DNA of 64,000 bases, taken from positions 103,312,464 to 103,376,463 of the forward strand of contig OX638131.1 in NCBI GenBank assembly GCA_951804985.1. The letters run 5' to 3'. Numbering within the stretch: the first letter of the stretch is position 1; every line of letters begins with the position of its first letter. The notes under the pieces were generated by a model, which was not told the origin of the DNA, made no database searches, and worked only from the letters and a program-made list of their open reading frames with translations. Position numbers and translations under genes: made by a program. Shown one piece after another: positions 47,807 through 59,647 of this stretch. Source of the stretch: Dryomyza anilis (lineage: Eukaryota > Arthropoda > Insecta > Diptera > Dryomyzidae).

Positions 47807-48010
47807 CAAACATGCGCGGGCCTTAATTGAAGGCGCAACGTAGAACCGGTACGAGACGTCGCACGATCGGTATGGGAGCAATGAACGAACGTAGCAATAA
47901 ACTCTATTCTAACAAAGGCCAAGGACGCGAACGATCAGTGACTGCCGGCCGGCGGCGGCGGCACGAGGACTGACTGATAGCCGTACTATGGACGACGCAC
48001 TATGGTAGAT
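47807..48010. promoter_or_regulatory. GC-rich, CpG-rich island; possible promoter or first exon
   Basis: This is the most GC-rich 200 bp in the window, with CCGGCCGGCGGCGGCGGC near 47945 and many CpG. Initiator-like words (TCAGTC on the minus strand near 47970; ATCAGTG on the plus strand near 47935) are present in both directions. There is no repeat structure and no coding frame of family type. It may be the promoter and noncoding first exon of a flanking gene. Confidence 0.35.
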
Positions 48011-49739
48011 ATCGGTCAATTGTGGCTCATTAATATTTTTGTTGGGAATGATTGGAAATAAATGAAGTAAACGGTTTTAACCGAGACGAAATTTCGGGCA
48101 TAATTTGGGGAATATTTGCGATTTGGAGCCAAGTCGATACTGAATTTCTCAAATGTGATACGCGATATCGAAAAGAATTTATCCAGTTTATCCGATTTGA
48201 GAAGTGTCACGTCCTTCTTCGATTTCCCTAATTCTCCATATAGAGCAATCCAAAGTTTCATTAATATATCTCTTAAAATACAAAAGTTACAGACTACCCT
48301 AATATAATTAATTCTGTTAATGATCGGCTACTGATCATTGAATATGGATCTTTGTTTCTTGTCATAAAAAAGACCTGTTACAAGATCAACAAGAACAGCT
48401 CATGTCTGCCTGAATAGGGTAATTTTTTTTCTAGGATAATAAGTGCTTTTCATCGAACTTTCATAAATGATAAGTCCAAGAAATGTTCGATATTTATAAG
48501 AAGGAAAAATATTCAATGATCAGAATTCAATAATAATCCCCACCACAAATTTTACTAGAGTACTGAGAAGTTATATCTTTCTATAACAAAAGTTATAAAT
48601 TTATGAGACGAAAAAGTGTATTATGTCCCATAGTAGGACAGCTTGTATTGTAGGAAGTAGGGAGGTTGTCGGTAGGAAGGGTAAACGATCGATACGGTTA
48701 TAAATAATAGTGTGAATTTGTATGAGTTTGTGTGAGATATCATTAAATACAATGTAACAAAATTTGTTTTTTTTTTAGTTTTCTCGATTTTCTAATCAGT
48801 CTCTCATTAAGGTCTACATTGTTGCAGTTCTATAGCGTGTTTGAGTTCTGTTGGTTTTGCTATTAGTACCGCTTGCACTTTTTGTTACATTGTACGAACA
48901 TTAATGATACACGTTGCATGAACATTGCAGTTACATTGCAAGTACATTTTAATGTTCGTGCATTGTGTGCTGAAATATTGAATTAGCATAATTAGTTCAA
49001 TAATTTATTAAAATATAAATCAATAACAATCAACATTGCGCATAATAAAAAAAAACAATAATAAATTAAATATTACAGTTTCTAATTTATGAATATTCAA
49101 TGCATTTATTATTGTGTCTTGTATAATAAACTTATTAAATATTGTTTTAATTTATGTTTTTTAATTAGTTTTAATTGTATTTTTTAAGTGCATAAATCAA
49201 GTACAATATGCAGTCGATTTTTTGTGACCTTAATTTTTGGATTTTTTATACATTTATATTAAAAATAAAATTATATATTTACGTAAGTTAAGCAATTTAG
49301 GTACAAATTTTTTAACGAAAAGTTCCTGTTCCAAATGATTTTGTTTTTAATTTTTATATTTTAATATAATTTTAATTACTACCATAAAAAAGAGGCTTAA
49401 TAAGCCAACAGCAGGAAAACGTTAACAGGTTGTTATGGAACAGCTGTCAATTGAAAATGCGGATGCCAAGTTCAACTCTGGAATACACACCTGGCTTTTA
49501 TAATAATAAATTATTTTTTTATTATATATATGTTAAAATTAAAAATAAAAGTTTATATTTTATTTATATATTAAGAATTAAAGTTAAATATAAATTAAAT
49601 ATAAATATAAAATGTAATAAACATTTGTTTTTATTTTGAAATTTGTGTCGGAAGCGTTATTTTAAATTTAGTTTTATTTATTAAAAATAAAACTCTATTC
49701 AATTGCTAAAAATTGAATGCTTTTCTTTTCGTTTTTACA
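48011..49739. other. No gene recognised
   Basis: AT-rich DNA. A short run of the words ACATTG/CATTGCA/GTACATT lies at 48885-48975. Nothing coding is supported. Confidence 0.45.
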
Positions 49740-51345
49740 GTTTATTCAAGAACAAGATCGACTTCTCAATGAAAGAACAAAGCCTGCTCTGAAAGAACAA
49801 AAGTAAGAACAAAATTCGATGCTAAAACAAAACCTACTCTTCAAGAAAAAGATCTGGAAATTGATCGACTTTCCTATGGACGAACAAAGCCAGAACAAGA
49901 TCGATGAAAGAAGAAACTTTACGCTGCAAGAACAAGATCGAATTTCCAATGGAAGAATTGCGAATACTCCGCAATAACAAGATGGACCTTCCAATGGAAG
50001 AACTACGAATACTCGGCAAGAACAAGAATGACCTTCCAATGAAATAAACAAAAGTCTACTCTGCAAGAACAAGATCGACATGTCAATGAAAGAACAAAGC
50101 CTGCTCTGAAAGAACAAAAGCAAGAACAAAATTCGACGCAAGAACAAAACATACTCTTCAAGAAAATTATCTAGAAATTGATCGACTTTCCTATGGACAA
50201 ACAAAGCCAGAACAAGATCGATGAAAGAAGAAACTTTCCGCTGCAAGAACAAGATCGAACTTCCAATGGAAGAACTGCGAATACTCGGCAATAACAAGAT
50301 GGACCTTCCAATGGAAGAACTGCGAATACTCGGCAAGAACAAGAATGACCTTCCAGTGAAATAAACAAAGTCTACTATGTAAGCAAAAACTAGATTGACC
50401 TTCCAATGCCAGAACAAAGTCTACTCTGCAAGAACAAGATCGACATTTTAATGAAAGAACAAAAGCAAGAACAAAATTCGATGCAAGAACAAAACATACT
50501 ATTCAAGAAAATTATCTAGAAATTGATCGACTTTCCTATGGACGAACAATGCCAGAACAAGATCGATGAAAGAAGAAAATTTACGCTGCAATAACAAGTT
50601 CGAACTTCCAATGGAAGAACTGCGAATACTCGGCAATAACAAGATGGATCTTCCAATGGAAGAACTACGAATACTCAGCAAGAACAAGATTGACCTTCCA
50701 ATGCAAGAACAAAGTCTACTCTGCACGAACAAGATCGACTTTCCAATAAAAAGAAGAAGAAGAAAAAGAAGATCGATCTTTCAATAGAACAACAACGAAT
50801 ACACGGCAAGAACAAAATCAACCTTCCAATGGAAGAACAACGAATACTCTGCAAAAACCAGATTTGCCTTCCAATGAAAAACAAGATCGACTTTCCAATT
50901 AAAAGAAGAAAGTTTACGCTGCTAGAACAAGAACGAACTTCCAATAGAAGATCAACGAATAATCTGCAAGAACCAAATTAACCTACCAATGAAAGAACAA
51001 AGACTACTTTGCAAGCACGAGAGCAAACACAAGATTGACCTTCCAATGCAAGAACAAAGCCTACTTTGCAAGCACGAGAGCAAACACAAGATTGACCTTC
51101 CAATGCAAGAACAAAGCCTACTCTGCAAGAACAAGATCGACTTTCCAATAAAAAGAAGACAGTTTACGCTGCTAGAACAAGATCGAATAGAAGAACAACG
51201 AATAATCTGCAAGAACCAGATTAACCTTCCAATGGAAGAACAAAGCCTACTCTGCAAGAAAAAGAGCAAGAACAAGATCGATCGAAAGTTTACAATGCAG
51301 GAACAAGGTCAACCTTCCAATAGAAAATACTAGTCTACTCTGCAA
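49740..51345. repeat. 45-bp minisatellite with protein-like frame
   Basis: Tandem 45-bp units containing AACAAGATCGACCTTCCAAT then GGAAGAACAAAGCCTACTC. Three larger blocks of about 310-350 bp (starting near 49797, 50109 and 50460) repeat a variant order that includes GAAATTGATCGACTTTCCTA. Because 45 is a multiple of three, long open frames arise on both strands (plus-strand motif KIDLPMEEQSLLCKN; a 223-codon minus-strand frame at 49746-50417), but they shift with every indel and none has a start, partner exon or family. Best read as a degenerate satellite. Confidence 0.85.
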
Positions 51346-51514
51346 GATGATCTGCTTATTAATTTGTAAACGTGGCTAAATTCATTCCAAATAACAGAAT
51401 TGCCTTTTTAAATTACCAAGAAATGCAAGACTTTGGCAGCAAGAACAAGCCTGAGCCAGCAAGAACAAAAGAACCATGTCTTGTTCTTGCATTACTACTA
51501 CTCAACGTATTCAC
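51346..51514. other. Junction between two arrays
   Basis: A short non-repetitive stretch with residual AAGAACAA words, joining the 45-bp and 19-bp arrays. Confidence 0.5.
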
Positions 51515-53110
51515 TAAAAACTCAATTTTTGCACAAAATTTAAATTTTTCACTTAAAATTCAAATTTTCATTTAAATTCTATTTTTCATTAAAAATTTAA
51601 TTTTTCATTAAAAATTAAATTTTTAATAAGGACTCAATTTTTCACTGAAAATTTAGTTTCCTCACTAAATATTTAGTTTTTCACTAAAAATTATTTTTTT
51701 CACGAAAAATTCAAATTTTCACTAAAAATTGAATTTTTCATTAAAAATTCAAATTTTAACTAAAAATCTTAATTTTTCACGAAAAATTCAAATTTTAACT
51801 AAAAATTCAATTTTTCACAAAAAATTCAATTTATCACTAAAAATTCAATTTTTCACTAAAAATTAAATTGTTCACTAAAAATTTAGTTTTTCACTAAAAA
51901 TTATTTTTTTCATGAAAAAATTCAAGTTTTCACTAAAAATTCAAATTTTCACTAAAAATTCAAATTTTCACTAAAAATTCAATTTTTCACTAAAAATTCA
52001 ATTTTCACTAAAAATTTAATTTTTCACAAAAAAATCAATTTTTCACTAAAAATTAAATTTTTCACTAAAATTCAATTTTTCACTAAAAATTCATTTTTTC
52101 ACTAAAAAATCAACTTTTTACTAAAAATTCAATTTTTCACTAAAAATTTAATTTTTCACTAAAAATTCAAATTTTCACTAAAATTTCAATTTTTCACTAA
52201 AAATTCAAATTTTCAGTACAAATTCAATTTTTCACTAAAAATTCAAATTTTCAGTACAAATTCAATTTTTCACTAAAAAATTCAAATTTACTCAAAATTC
52301 ATTTTTTTCACTAAAAATTTATTTTTTCACTAAAATTCACTTTTTCACAAAAAAATAAACTTTTCACTAAAAATTCAATTTTTCACTCAAAATTTAATTT
52401 TTCACTAAAATTTAAATTTTCACTAAAAATTCAATGTTTCACTAAAAAATTCAAATTTTTACTCAAAATTAAATTTTTCACTAAAAATTCAATTTTTTAT
52501 TAAAATTAAATTTTTCACTAAAAAAAAACAATTTTTCACTAAAATTAAAATTTTTACTAAAAATTCAATTTTTCACTAAAAATTCAATTTTTCACTAAAA
52601 ATTTAATTTTTCACTATAAATATAATTTTTCACTAAAAATTCAATTTTTTACTAAAAATTCAAATTTTCACTAAAAATTTAATTTTTCACTAAAAATTAA
52701 AATTTTCACTAAAAATTAAAATTTTCACAAAAATTCAAATTATTTACTAAAAATTAAATTTTTTACTCAAAATTCAATTTTTTTCTAAAAATGCAATTTT
52801 TCACTAAAAATTTTATTTTTCACAAAAAAATCAATTTTTCACTAAAACTTAAAATTTTCACTAAAATTCAAATTTTCACTAAAAATTCAATTTTCAATAA
52901 AAATTAAAATTTTTACTAAAAATTAAAATTTTTACTAAAAATTAAAATTTTTACTAAAAATTAAATTTTTCACCTAAAATTCATTTTTTTTTTAAATGCA
53001 ATTTTTTACTATAAATGCAATTTTTCAGTAAAAATTCATTTTTTGCACTTAAAATTCAATTTATTACTAAAATTTAATTTTTAATTAAAAATTCCAATAT
53101 TCACTAAAAT
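51515..53110 (-). repeat. 19-bp satellite array, block B (inverted)
   Basis: About 80 units of AATTTTTCACTAAAAATTC, the reverse complement of the block A unit (24241-25795). This block is more diverged, with many one-base indels and variants such as CACAAAAAATTC and TTTTACTAAAAATTA. It abuts the 45-bp array. Confidence 0.95.
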
Positions 53111-53219
53111 TCAATTTAATTTTATAATTTTCAATTAAATTATTTAAATTTTGTATTTCAATTAAAACATCAATAAAATTAGTAGCAACAACAACAATTG
53201 CAAAAATCTGTTTTAAGCA

Positions 53220-53810
53220 TTTTGTGAGCACAACGAGAAAGAGCCAAATAAAGTGCAGCCACCCGAGCAGCAACAACGTCCGCAGCTGCAGTAGCAACAA
53301 CAAAAATCACAGCAATCTAGAAGCATTAAGAAAAACAGCAACTACAAACATCGATTCGTCTCGCGCCGACAGCAACGACATGCAACAACAGCAGCGCACA
53401 CGAAAATTTATTGCTGCATGCGCTTGCTGCCCATTAAAAGGCAGTCGTCGCCTCCATCGAAGTGCCTCCGGAGGCAGTGCATGAGTTTGCAACAGCCTTG
53501 CAACGCACACACAGACCGCACACTCCTACCGTGTGCAGGAGGCAGTGCAACAGTTTTCGACGGCACACAATCGTGTTGTCGGCACGTGTACGATTTGTAC
53601 TCGCCAGTTGTCGGTCAATGAACTGCGGCTGCAGTCAGGGTTAAACACAGTACAAACACATGCAACAACAACAAATACTGTGGCAGCACCAGCAGCAGCG
53701 CATGCACTCTGAGAGCAGCGACAAATGTCGACAGCGCACTTGAAATAAAAACGTGTGCTGTGTGCTGGGCAGCGACGTCAGGGGAGTTGAAAATGCAATC
53801 GAAGTGAGTG
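53220..53810 (+). promoter_or_regulatory. CAA/CAG-rich island, possible 5' noncoding exon
   Basis: The stretch is GC-richer than its surroundings and full of GCAACAACA, GCAGTGCA and GCAGC words, the typical look of fly neural or developmental gene leaders. It contains CACGTG near 53583 and ends at a donor-like GTGAGTG (53804) after AAAATGCAATCGAA. No open frame resembles a known protein. A first exon on the plus strand is a reasonable guess but unproven. Confidence 0.3.
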
Positions 53811-54650
53811 TGAAAGAGAGTGAATTTAAAACAACAACTACAAAATACTAATCAAAGTGCAAACATGAAAAGTATTTGTTGTTTTAAAGCTGGTTTTTGC
53901 TGTAGTTCTTATTGTTGTATTTGATACTGCTGCTGCCGCTGTTATTGTTGTATAGCAGCCATACACATTGCATGACGCATACTATGAAAACAGTTCGTAA
54001 TTTGTGGGTGTGTGTGTTAGTTGTTTTCGCTGATAGACGAGGTGGGTGAAGAGAAATTGTAAAGAGGTTGGCAGAAAATTGAAAGGACATAGAAAAGAGA
54101 GAGAGATTGACAGAGAGTGGAAGAAACCGTAGTATGTTGGGTGTGCGATCAGTCGTTTGTTCTGTTGGTCGGTCGGTCGTTCGGTGGGTGGTTTGGATGT
54201 TGAATGGGTGACTGATTAGTTGGGCGGCTACTTTATGCATTTGAGCAATAAAATTTTTTATTTCTTTAATTTTTCAGTTTTTATTTAGTTGCACTTTATT
54301 GTTGGCAGCAACGTCGTCTATGATTTTATGCGAACGTGTTTTGCACACGTAGCGTAAGTGTAAAGTACACGATTTTCTTACGGCGATGTTTTATTAAACC
54401 TACATAGGATAGGCGGGGGCCTGAGTGGAGACTGTTTTTTTGGAATTTCCTAAATTAAGCACTGAGAACGATATCCATTTTCATTTTAAAAACCAACACC
54501 CTAACCAAAGTCGTTAGACAAAATTTTCAAATATATCATTATTTTATTATGAAAAACAAACTGAATAAATTAATTTTTGAAAATTTTATTTTTTACTAGC
54601 TGGACTCATGCATAGTCTCTGTAATTGCAAAACTAAGTATATCGTTAATA
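53811..54650. other. No gene recognised
   Basis: Mixed sequence with simple runs (GTCGGTCGGTCG near 54165, AGAGAGAGA near 54095, TGTTGTAT near 53915). No supported gene. Confidence 0.4.
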
Positions 54651-55523
54651 ACACAGAAAAAAAATTTACATCATATTGATGAATTCCGTTCTTCAAACCA
54701 GAATTCATTGTATTGAAGAGCCATTCATAATATTAATGACTAACGCCATCAATGTTATGATTGCTATCATAAATATGAAGAACGCTTGGTAACTGTCGAA
54801 AAAGTGTTTTTCAATATGATGAACTGTATGTGAAGAATACGTTTCATCATATTAATGAACAAAAATATAAAATACAACATATATGTTCTTCATATTGAAG
54901 AATGCTGTTCATTAAACCAAATTTCTACCAACATATTTTTTTTTCGTTCATGTTTTGCCGTACTTCTCAATTCTCAAGTAGTTCTTGTGTGTTATTTCTT
55001 ATATAATGCTTGCTCGACATTCATAAATTAGTAAAATGTTTTATAATATATTTATTATAATTACAACTTTTTATTAATAAAAAGTTATATTTATAAAAAA
55101 TATATTTTTGAAAAAAATGTTTTTTTTTAATTTTTTTTTAATAAATTACTTTTTTCGAAAAAAAAATTTTTTTTTCCGAATAAATTTTTTTTTCCGCACA
55201 ATTTTTTTTCGTACAATTTTTTTCGAAAAATTTGTTTTTTTGAGAATATATATTTTTTCTGTTATTTATTAAATTAAATTTATACAACCCTTTTTTTTCA
55301 ATTTATTTTATAATTATTATTTTTTTTTTAAATATTATGAACAAATTCATCAATAGACAATTCAAATTCATTGTATTGTGTATTTTGTTCATATATATAA
55401 TGAATACATTCATTAATATGTCATTTAATGAACGGTGGTATCAATATGATCAATCTGATAGTTGTTGAAAAATTCATAATATTTATGAATAAATTCATCA
55501 TATTGAACAATTTTTTTTTCTGT
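54651..55523. mobile_element. AT-rich TIR element (ACAGAAAAAAA ends)
   Basis: The ends are ACACAGAAAAAAAATTT and, reverse-complemented, ACAGAAAAAAAAATTG. The subterminal region CATCATATTGATGAATTCCG and the right part (AATTCATAATATTTATGAAT) recur at 58665-59113, with the left part inverted there. The centre is almost pure A and T runs. No coding capacity. Confidence 0.65.
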
Positions 55524-55984
55524 ATACAATTAATAAATTCGTAATTATTGTTAAAAAAAATGGTATACCATATAAAACTTAAACCGTTTACATATATAGT
55601 TTTAGTATATCAGTTTATTTCATTAATGTTTTTTTAATGTTTTCAGTTTTTTAAAACTAAACGGTTTCCAACGGATACCGGTTTGGATTTCAATTTGTCA
55701 TCATGGTCAAAAATAAAAAATAAATATACTAACGACTGAAAATTAAGAATTTAGATGTTTTGATTTTATTTGCACAATATTTTTATTGGAAATATCGGAA
55801 TTTTTGGTATAAATTTTCTCCAGGATTCTCCAGCAAGTCCTAATCTGTAACCTATATGTATACGATATGGAAATCTAAAACCGAAGTAGAATGTACGTAA
55901 ATTATAAATAACCAGTTGGGAAGGTTATATCACATGTGAAATTTTAAAGTAGGTGTAATTATGATAGTTGGGATTATCAAAATT
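55524..55984. other. No gene recognised
   Basis: AT-rich DNA without supported features. Confidence 0.4.
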
Positions 55985-56401
55985 ATAGTCGGTCTAAGCC
56001 GACTACAAATACCCTACACATATGTGTGGTTACCATTCAAAGCGATATATAGGTCACCAGGGTATACGAATCCTGAAAATAACTACAAACATTCAATCGC
56101 TGAAGAATTTCCATTCATTTGATACCCATATTTACAAATGTGTAGGTGTACCGAATTTCGATTTTTTTTTTGTGAACCACAAGTCTTTTCGCCGGAAAAC
56201 ATTATTATCATGTATTTGAGCATGATGTCAATATATATTTGACCAAAAAAGTTTACCTAAGCACGTATACATAAAAATTGATCTTTATATGTACATTTTA
56301 TATGTGGTATTTGAACATAAGTGGTCGGATCATAGGTCACAATGGACCGATCTCGCCAATTTTTTCGCACATACAGCGTAGGTATATTAGTAATCTAGAC
56401 G

Positions 56402-56436
<35 letters not shown>

Positions 56437-56585
56437 GGACAGACGGACATCGCTAAATCGACTCAGGAGGTCATGCTGATCAAGAATATATATACTTTTC
56501 CATACCGGAGATGCTTCCTTCTGGGTGTTACAAACGGCGTACCAAACTGAATATACCCTTTCACTCTTAGTGTAGGGTATAAAAA
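55985..56585. mobile_element. Hairpin-ended dispersed element with GACA microsatellite
   Basis: It starts TTATAGTCGGTCTAAGCCGA, then TACCCTACACATATGTGTGG, and ends TAGTGTAGGGTATAAAAA. At 56399-56451 there is a (GACA)n run within GGACGGACAGACAG... GGACATCGCTAAATCGACTC, followed by CAAGAATATATATACTTTTC. This architecture recurs at 28009-28733 and in part at 17640, 23425 and 63500. Similar modules are widespread in fly genomes. No transposase is seen. Confidence 0.7.
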
Positions 56586-57510
56586 TGCTGTGATCTTTCA
56601 ATACTCCCTGTTCCTTCCAGCCTCTGTCAAACAGTATAAACAATCTTTAATATTTTTGTAATATTGAAAACAATATTATTTTAAATTTATTACAATTTTG
56701 TTAATCCTATCATTCGTTGTCTCTAAAATGTCAAACATTTTCCATGTTTTACTCTTAAAAACTGGCCTTTCACAATTAATTAATTAATTAATTGGACTAT
56801 CTATCGAAAACAAATGTGTAAAATAAAGTAAACAAAATAATGCCTCAATAATTTTGTCGATTTCAAAGTTCGTTCAACTCAAACTCAGAAATATCAGTAT
56901 TTTTTTATACATATCATTAATATTACAATTGCTAGGCAATAAAACAAAATATATTTAAGGCAGACCAAAAGTTGCAAAAATAAAATGCGAATATCATGGT
57001 GAAATATGACACCAGAATGACGCCTGGTACAATTGTCAAAAAAAGTAACAATATATAATGCAAAAGTTCGTTCACATTCAGATGTATTTTTTTTATATTG
57101 AAATACGATCTAAAAACGTTAAAAGTTGTTGACAAGTAGACGAAACAAAAGTATAAAAAGAGAATAAAGATTTTTTGTAGTGAGCACCGTACGTAGTACA
57201 TATTGGCATTAAGTATAAATAGAACTTGTAGATTTTACAAAAATAAAGAGATATATAAAAAGTACAACAGAAAAATGTATTACAAATTGGGATATGCGAT
57301 AAAGAAATAATGTCTATAAAATTCTTTTATTGATATGTAAAGGTAAAAGTTGGATAAGGTACCAAAAGTTTTGAATATATAAAACAAGTTAAGGAGTAAA
57401 CAAGATATAGAATGATAAGATGTGTGGGGGCGATAATAAAATGCTAAACAAAAGTATTAAAAGATATTAATAATTACCTTAGTAGTAATTTATTCTATTT
57501 AGTTATATAG
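56586..57510. other. No gene recognised
   Basis: AT-rich DNA, with a short (TTAA)n run near 56778. No supported gene. Confidence 0.45.
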
Positions 57511-58565
57511 ATATCGTCATTATCATGCCAAAGGGGCGAAACAAAAGTGAAACATTTGTGTTTTTTTACATTTTTTAATGTGGTTTTCTTATTATCGTGT
57601 GCCAAAATCGTGTGTGATTTTGTTGGATATTTCTAGCCGCAAAAGACAAAACCAAAAGGGCAAATCTTTTGGTTTTTTTGCCATAACTTTTTATTGGTAT
57701 AAGATAAAACAGGGGTGTAAATGTATTAATTGTTTGTTTTTAAAGCACCTATCGATTGGCATCATTTTTTGAATTTTTACCATGTGCAAGAAAAATGTTT
57801 GGAAAAATATTTTAAATTATGATGCCAATCAATAGATGCTTTAAAAACAAATAATTATGTATTTACATCACTATTTTATCTTGCACCAATATAGAGTTAT
57901 AGCAAAAAAATGAAAAGATTCGCCCTTTTGGCATGACAATATTTTCAATTTTTCGACATTTTTTTTAGTTTTTTTTGCTCTTTTTTGGTACAAGATAAAA
58001 TAATACTGTGGCGTCATTATTTAAAAAAGTAAAATAATAATGATGCCAAACAAATTTGAAATAAAAATAATGTTTACTTATTTTTAAAGCACTTCAAACT
58101 TTAAAATTCGATTTCCAATATTTTTAAAAATGCACATTCGCCCCTTCCCTAGTAGAAATTTGACCGATGCGCCATCGGGAAATGATCGGGTTTTCGTTGG
58201 GTAAGCCCTATTAGAGAAAATATGATCATTGCCTTTGCATGCCATTATCATGCTTACCATAGCAGGGTTTACATTATCTAAACAGTCAATGTTCCCGATT
58301 ATAGCTACATTATTTGTTCCTCATAACGAAATTAGTATCAGGCAATGATCGAGATTAATGAGAGAAACCCTATTATGCTGGGGGAATTGCCCGATCAGTA
58401 CATGATCATGGCCTGAGGTCAATACATGATCAGGACACTGCTTTACAAGGACATTATGGGCCTCGTCATATTCCGATCATATCAAATAATGAAATGATCA
58501 CTTCATGACCATGGCCCTACCAAAATGTCTACTAGGGTTTGGCATGACAGTGATGATATGATCTC
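57511..58565. mobile_element. TIR element with TCATGCCAAAGGGGCG ends, split by a MITE
   Basis: A second member of the 36551-37480 family: left end TTATCATGCCAAAGGGGCGA, right end GGCATGACAGTGATGATATG. Inverted copies of AAAGCACCTATCGATTGGCA lie in between. A 391-bp element interrupts it next to the right end at 58147-58537. Confidence 0.75.
58147..58537. mobile_element. 391-bp MITE with CCCTAGTAGA ends
   Basis: The ends are CCCTAGTAGAAATTT and, reverse-complemented, CCCTAGTAGACATTT. The host sequence CGCCCCTTTGGCATG is recovered when the insert and one TT are removed, so the duplication is 2 bp at most. The interior holds many ATGATC / TGATCGGG / GATCATGGCC words in both directions. Confidence 0.8.
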
Positions 58566-58664
58566 GACCTGATCTTATTGCTCTTGTAACTTGTCGAGTT
58601 ATAACAAGTTCATGATTCTATGATCAGATCCCGATCATGGCCCGAGAATAATTTCCTTCAGGGT

Positions 58665-59113
58665 TACACAGAAAATAAAAAAATTATTAATGGTTCTTCA
58701 ATACAATGAATCATAGTTTGAAGAACGGAATTCATCAATATGATGTACATTTTTTTTTGTGTATCCAGAGAGATAAATCCGCAAAATTACCTATCTTACT
58801 TCTATCTCAAAAACCAAGATATTTATTTACTGTTAAAATCGTCATTAATTTTTTATGCGTGGGTTCATTACAATAGCATTTTGATTTTTTTTTTTGATAA
58901 AAAAATGTTATTGTTATATTCAAAAATATTATGCACAAATCCATCAATATGACGATTCAAATTTATTGTTTGAATATTTCTTTCCTCACTATGATGTTCG
59001 ATGGTTTGAATAAGTTCAAATATATAATGAATACATGAATCTGGTAGTTGGTGGAAAAAATTCATAATATTTATGAATAAATTAATCATATTGATGACTT
59101 TTTTTTCTGCATA
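58665..59113. mobile_element. AT-rich TIR element, second copy of the 54651 family
   Basis: It starts TTACACAGAAAATAAAAAAA and ends TTTTTTTTCTGCATAC. The left 90 bases are the reverse complement of the left end of 54651-55523 (ATTCATCAATATGATGTACA), while the right end matches the right end there directly. The family is thus built of arms that can occur in either orientation. Confidence 0.65.
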
Positions 59114-59463
59114 CATATTAACAGTATTAAACAATAAATTGATTTATGGTTACCAACAACATAGTCCAAAAATGTTTACATGTTTCTATACCACTTTTTA
59201 AACATAGTACATACATTTCAAAAATTTATTTTCTATGGAAAAAATTTGTTTAGAACCCCAAAAATCTGTAAAAAAAAGATAAGTCTGACAATATAGTAAT
59301 ACTAATCCTAACTAGTTTTTGTTATTTGACTGCAAATTGTGAGTAAGACGAGCAAAATGGACTGCAGATTATAGATCAGCGGTAATATGTGTTATATAAT
59401 TTGTTGCATTGTCATTTTAAAATTATAGTTCATAATGTAAATAAATTGGTTTTTAGTTCCTAA

Positions 59464-59647
59464 ATAATAATAATAATCCTGAAGAACACCATTTGAATCG
59501 TGCGTATTATATTTGAACTCAAAGTGGTGGGACCTACAGTTAATGTTTTATATAAAAATATGGTATTAAGTCTCAGCATAGAATTGAACATTAGCTACGG
59601 AACTTTCGTTCGCAGTTCAACTCACTAACCATTGAGCTACCGATGCT
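59464..59647 (-). mobile_element. SINE copy 9 (old, internally deleted)
   Basis: An (AAT)n run at 59464-59476 is followed by a shortened body (CTCAAAGTGGTGGGACCTAC) and a diverged head (ACTCACTAACCATTGAGCTAC at 59620-59640). The B box is mutated. Confidence 0.7.

Noticed and set aside
49746..50417. 223-codon minus-strand open frame as a gene
   Set aside because: It lies fully in the 45-bp minisatellite; its Ser/Leu/Phe-rich repeats are the reverse reading of the units and no family or splice structure supports it.
50989..51333. Plus-strand 114-codon frame as a repetitive protein gene
   Set aside because: It is the same minisatellite read in one frame; neighbouring units are shifted by indels, and no start context or partner exon is seen.
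51515..53110. Long terminal repeat pair formed by the two 19-bp arrays
   Set aside because: The arrays are inverted, lie 26 kb apart, and show no TG..CA ends, primer-binding site or polymerase genes.
53224..53644. Overlapping small frames in the CAA/CAG-rich island as genes
   Set aside because: Several frames on both strands are open only because of GCA/CAA repeats; a noncoding leader is more likely.
56278..56643. Frames rich in DRQT or SVCL repeats
   Set aside because: They are translations of the (GACA)n microsatellite inside a dispersed element.
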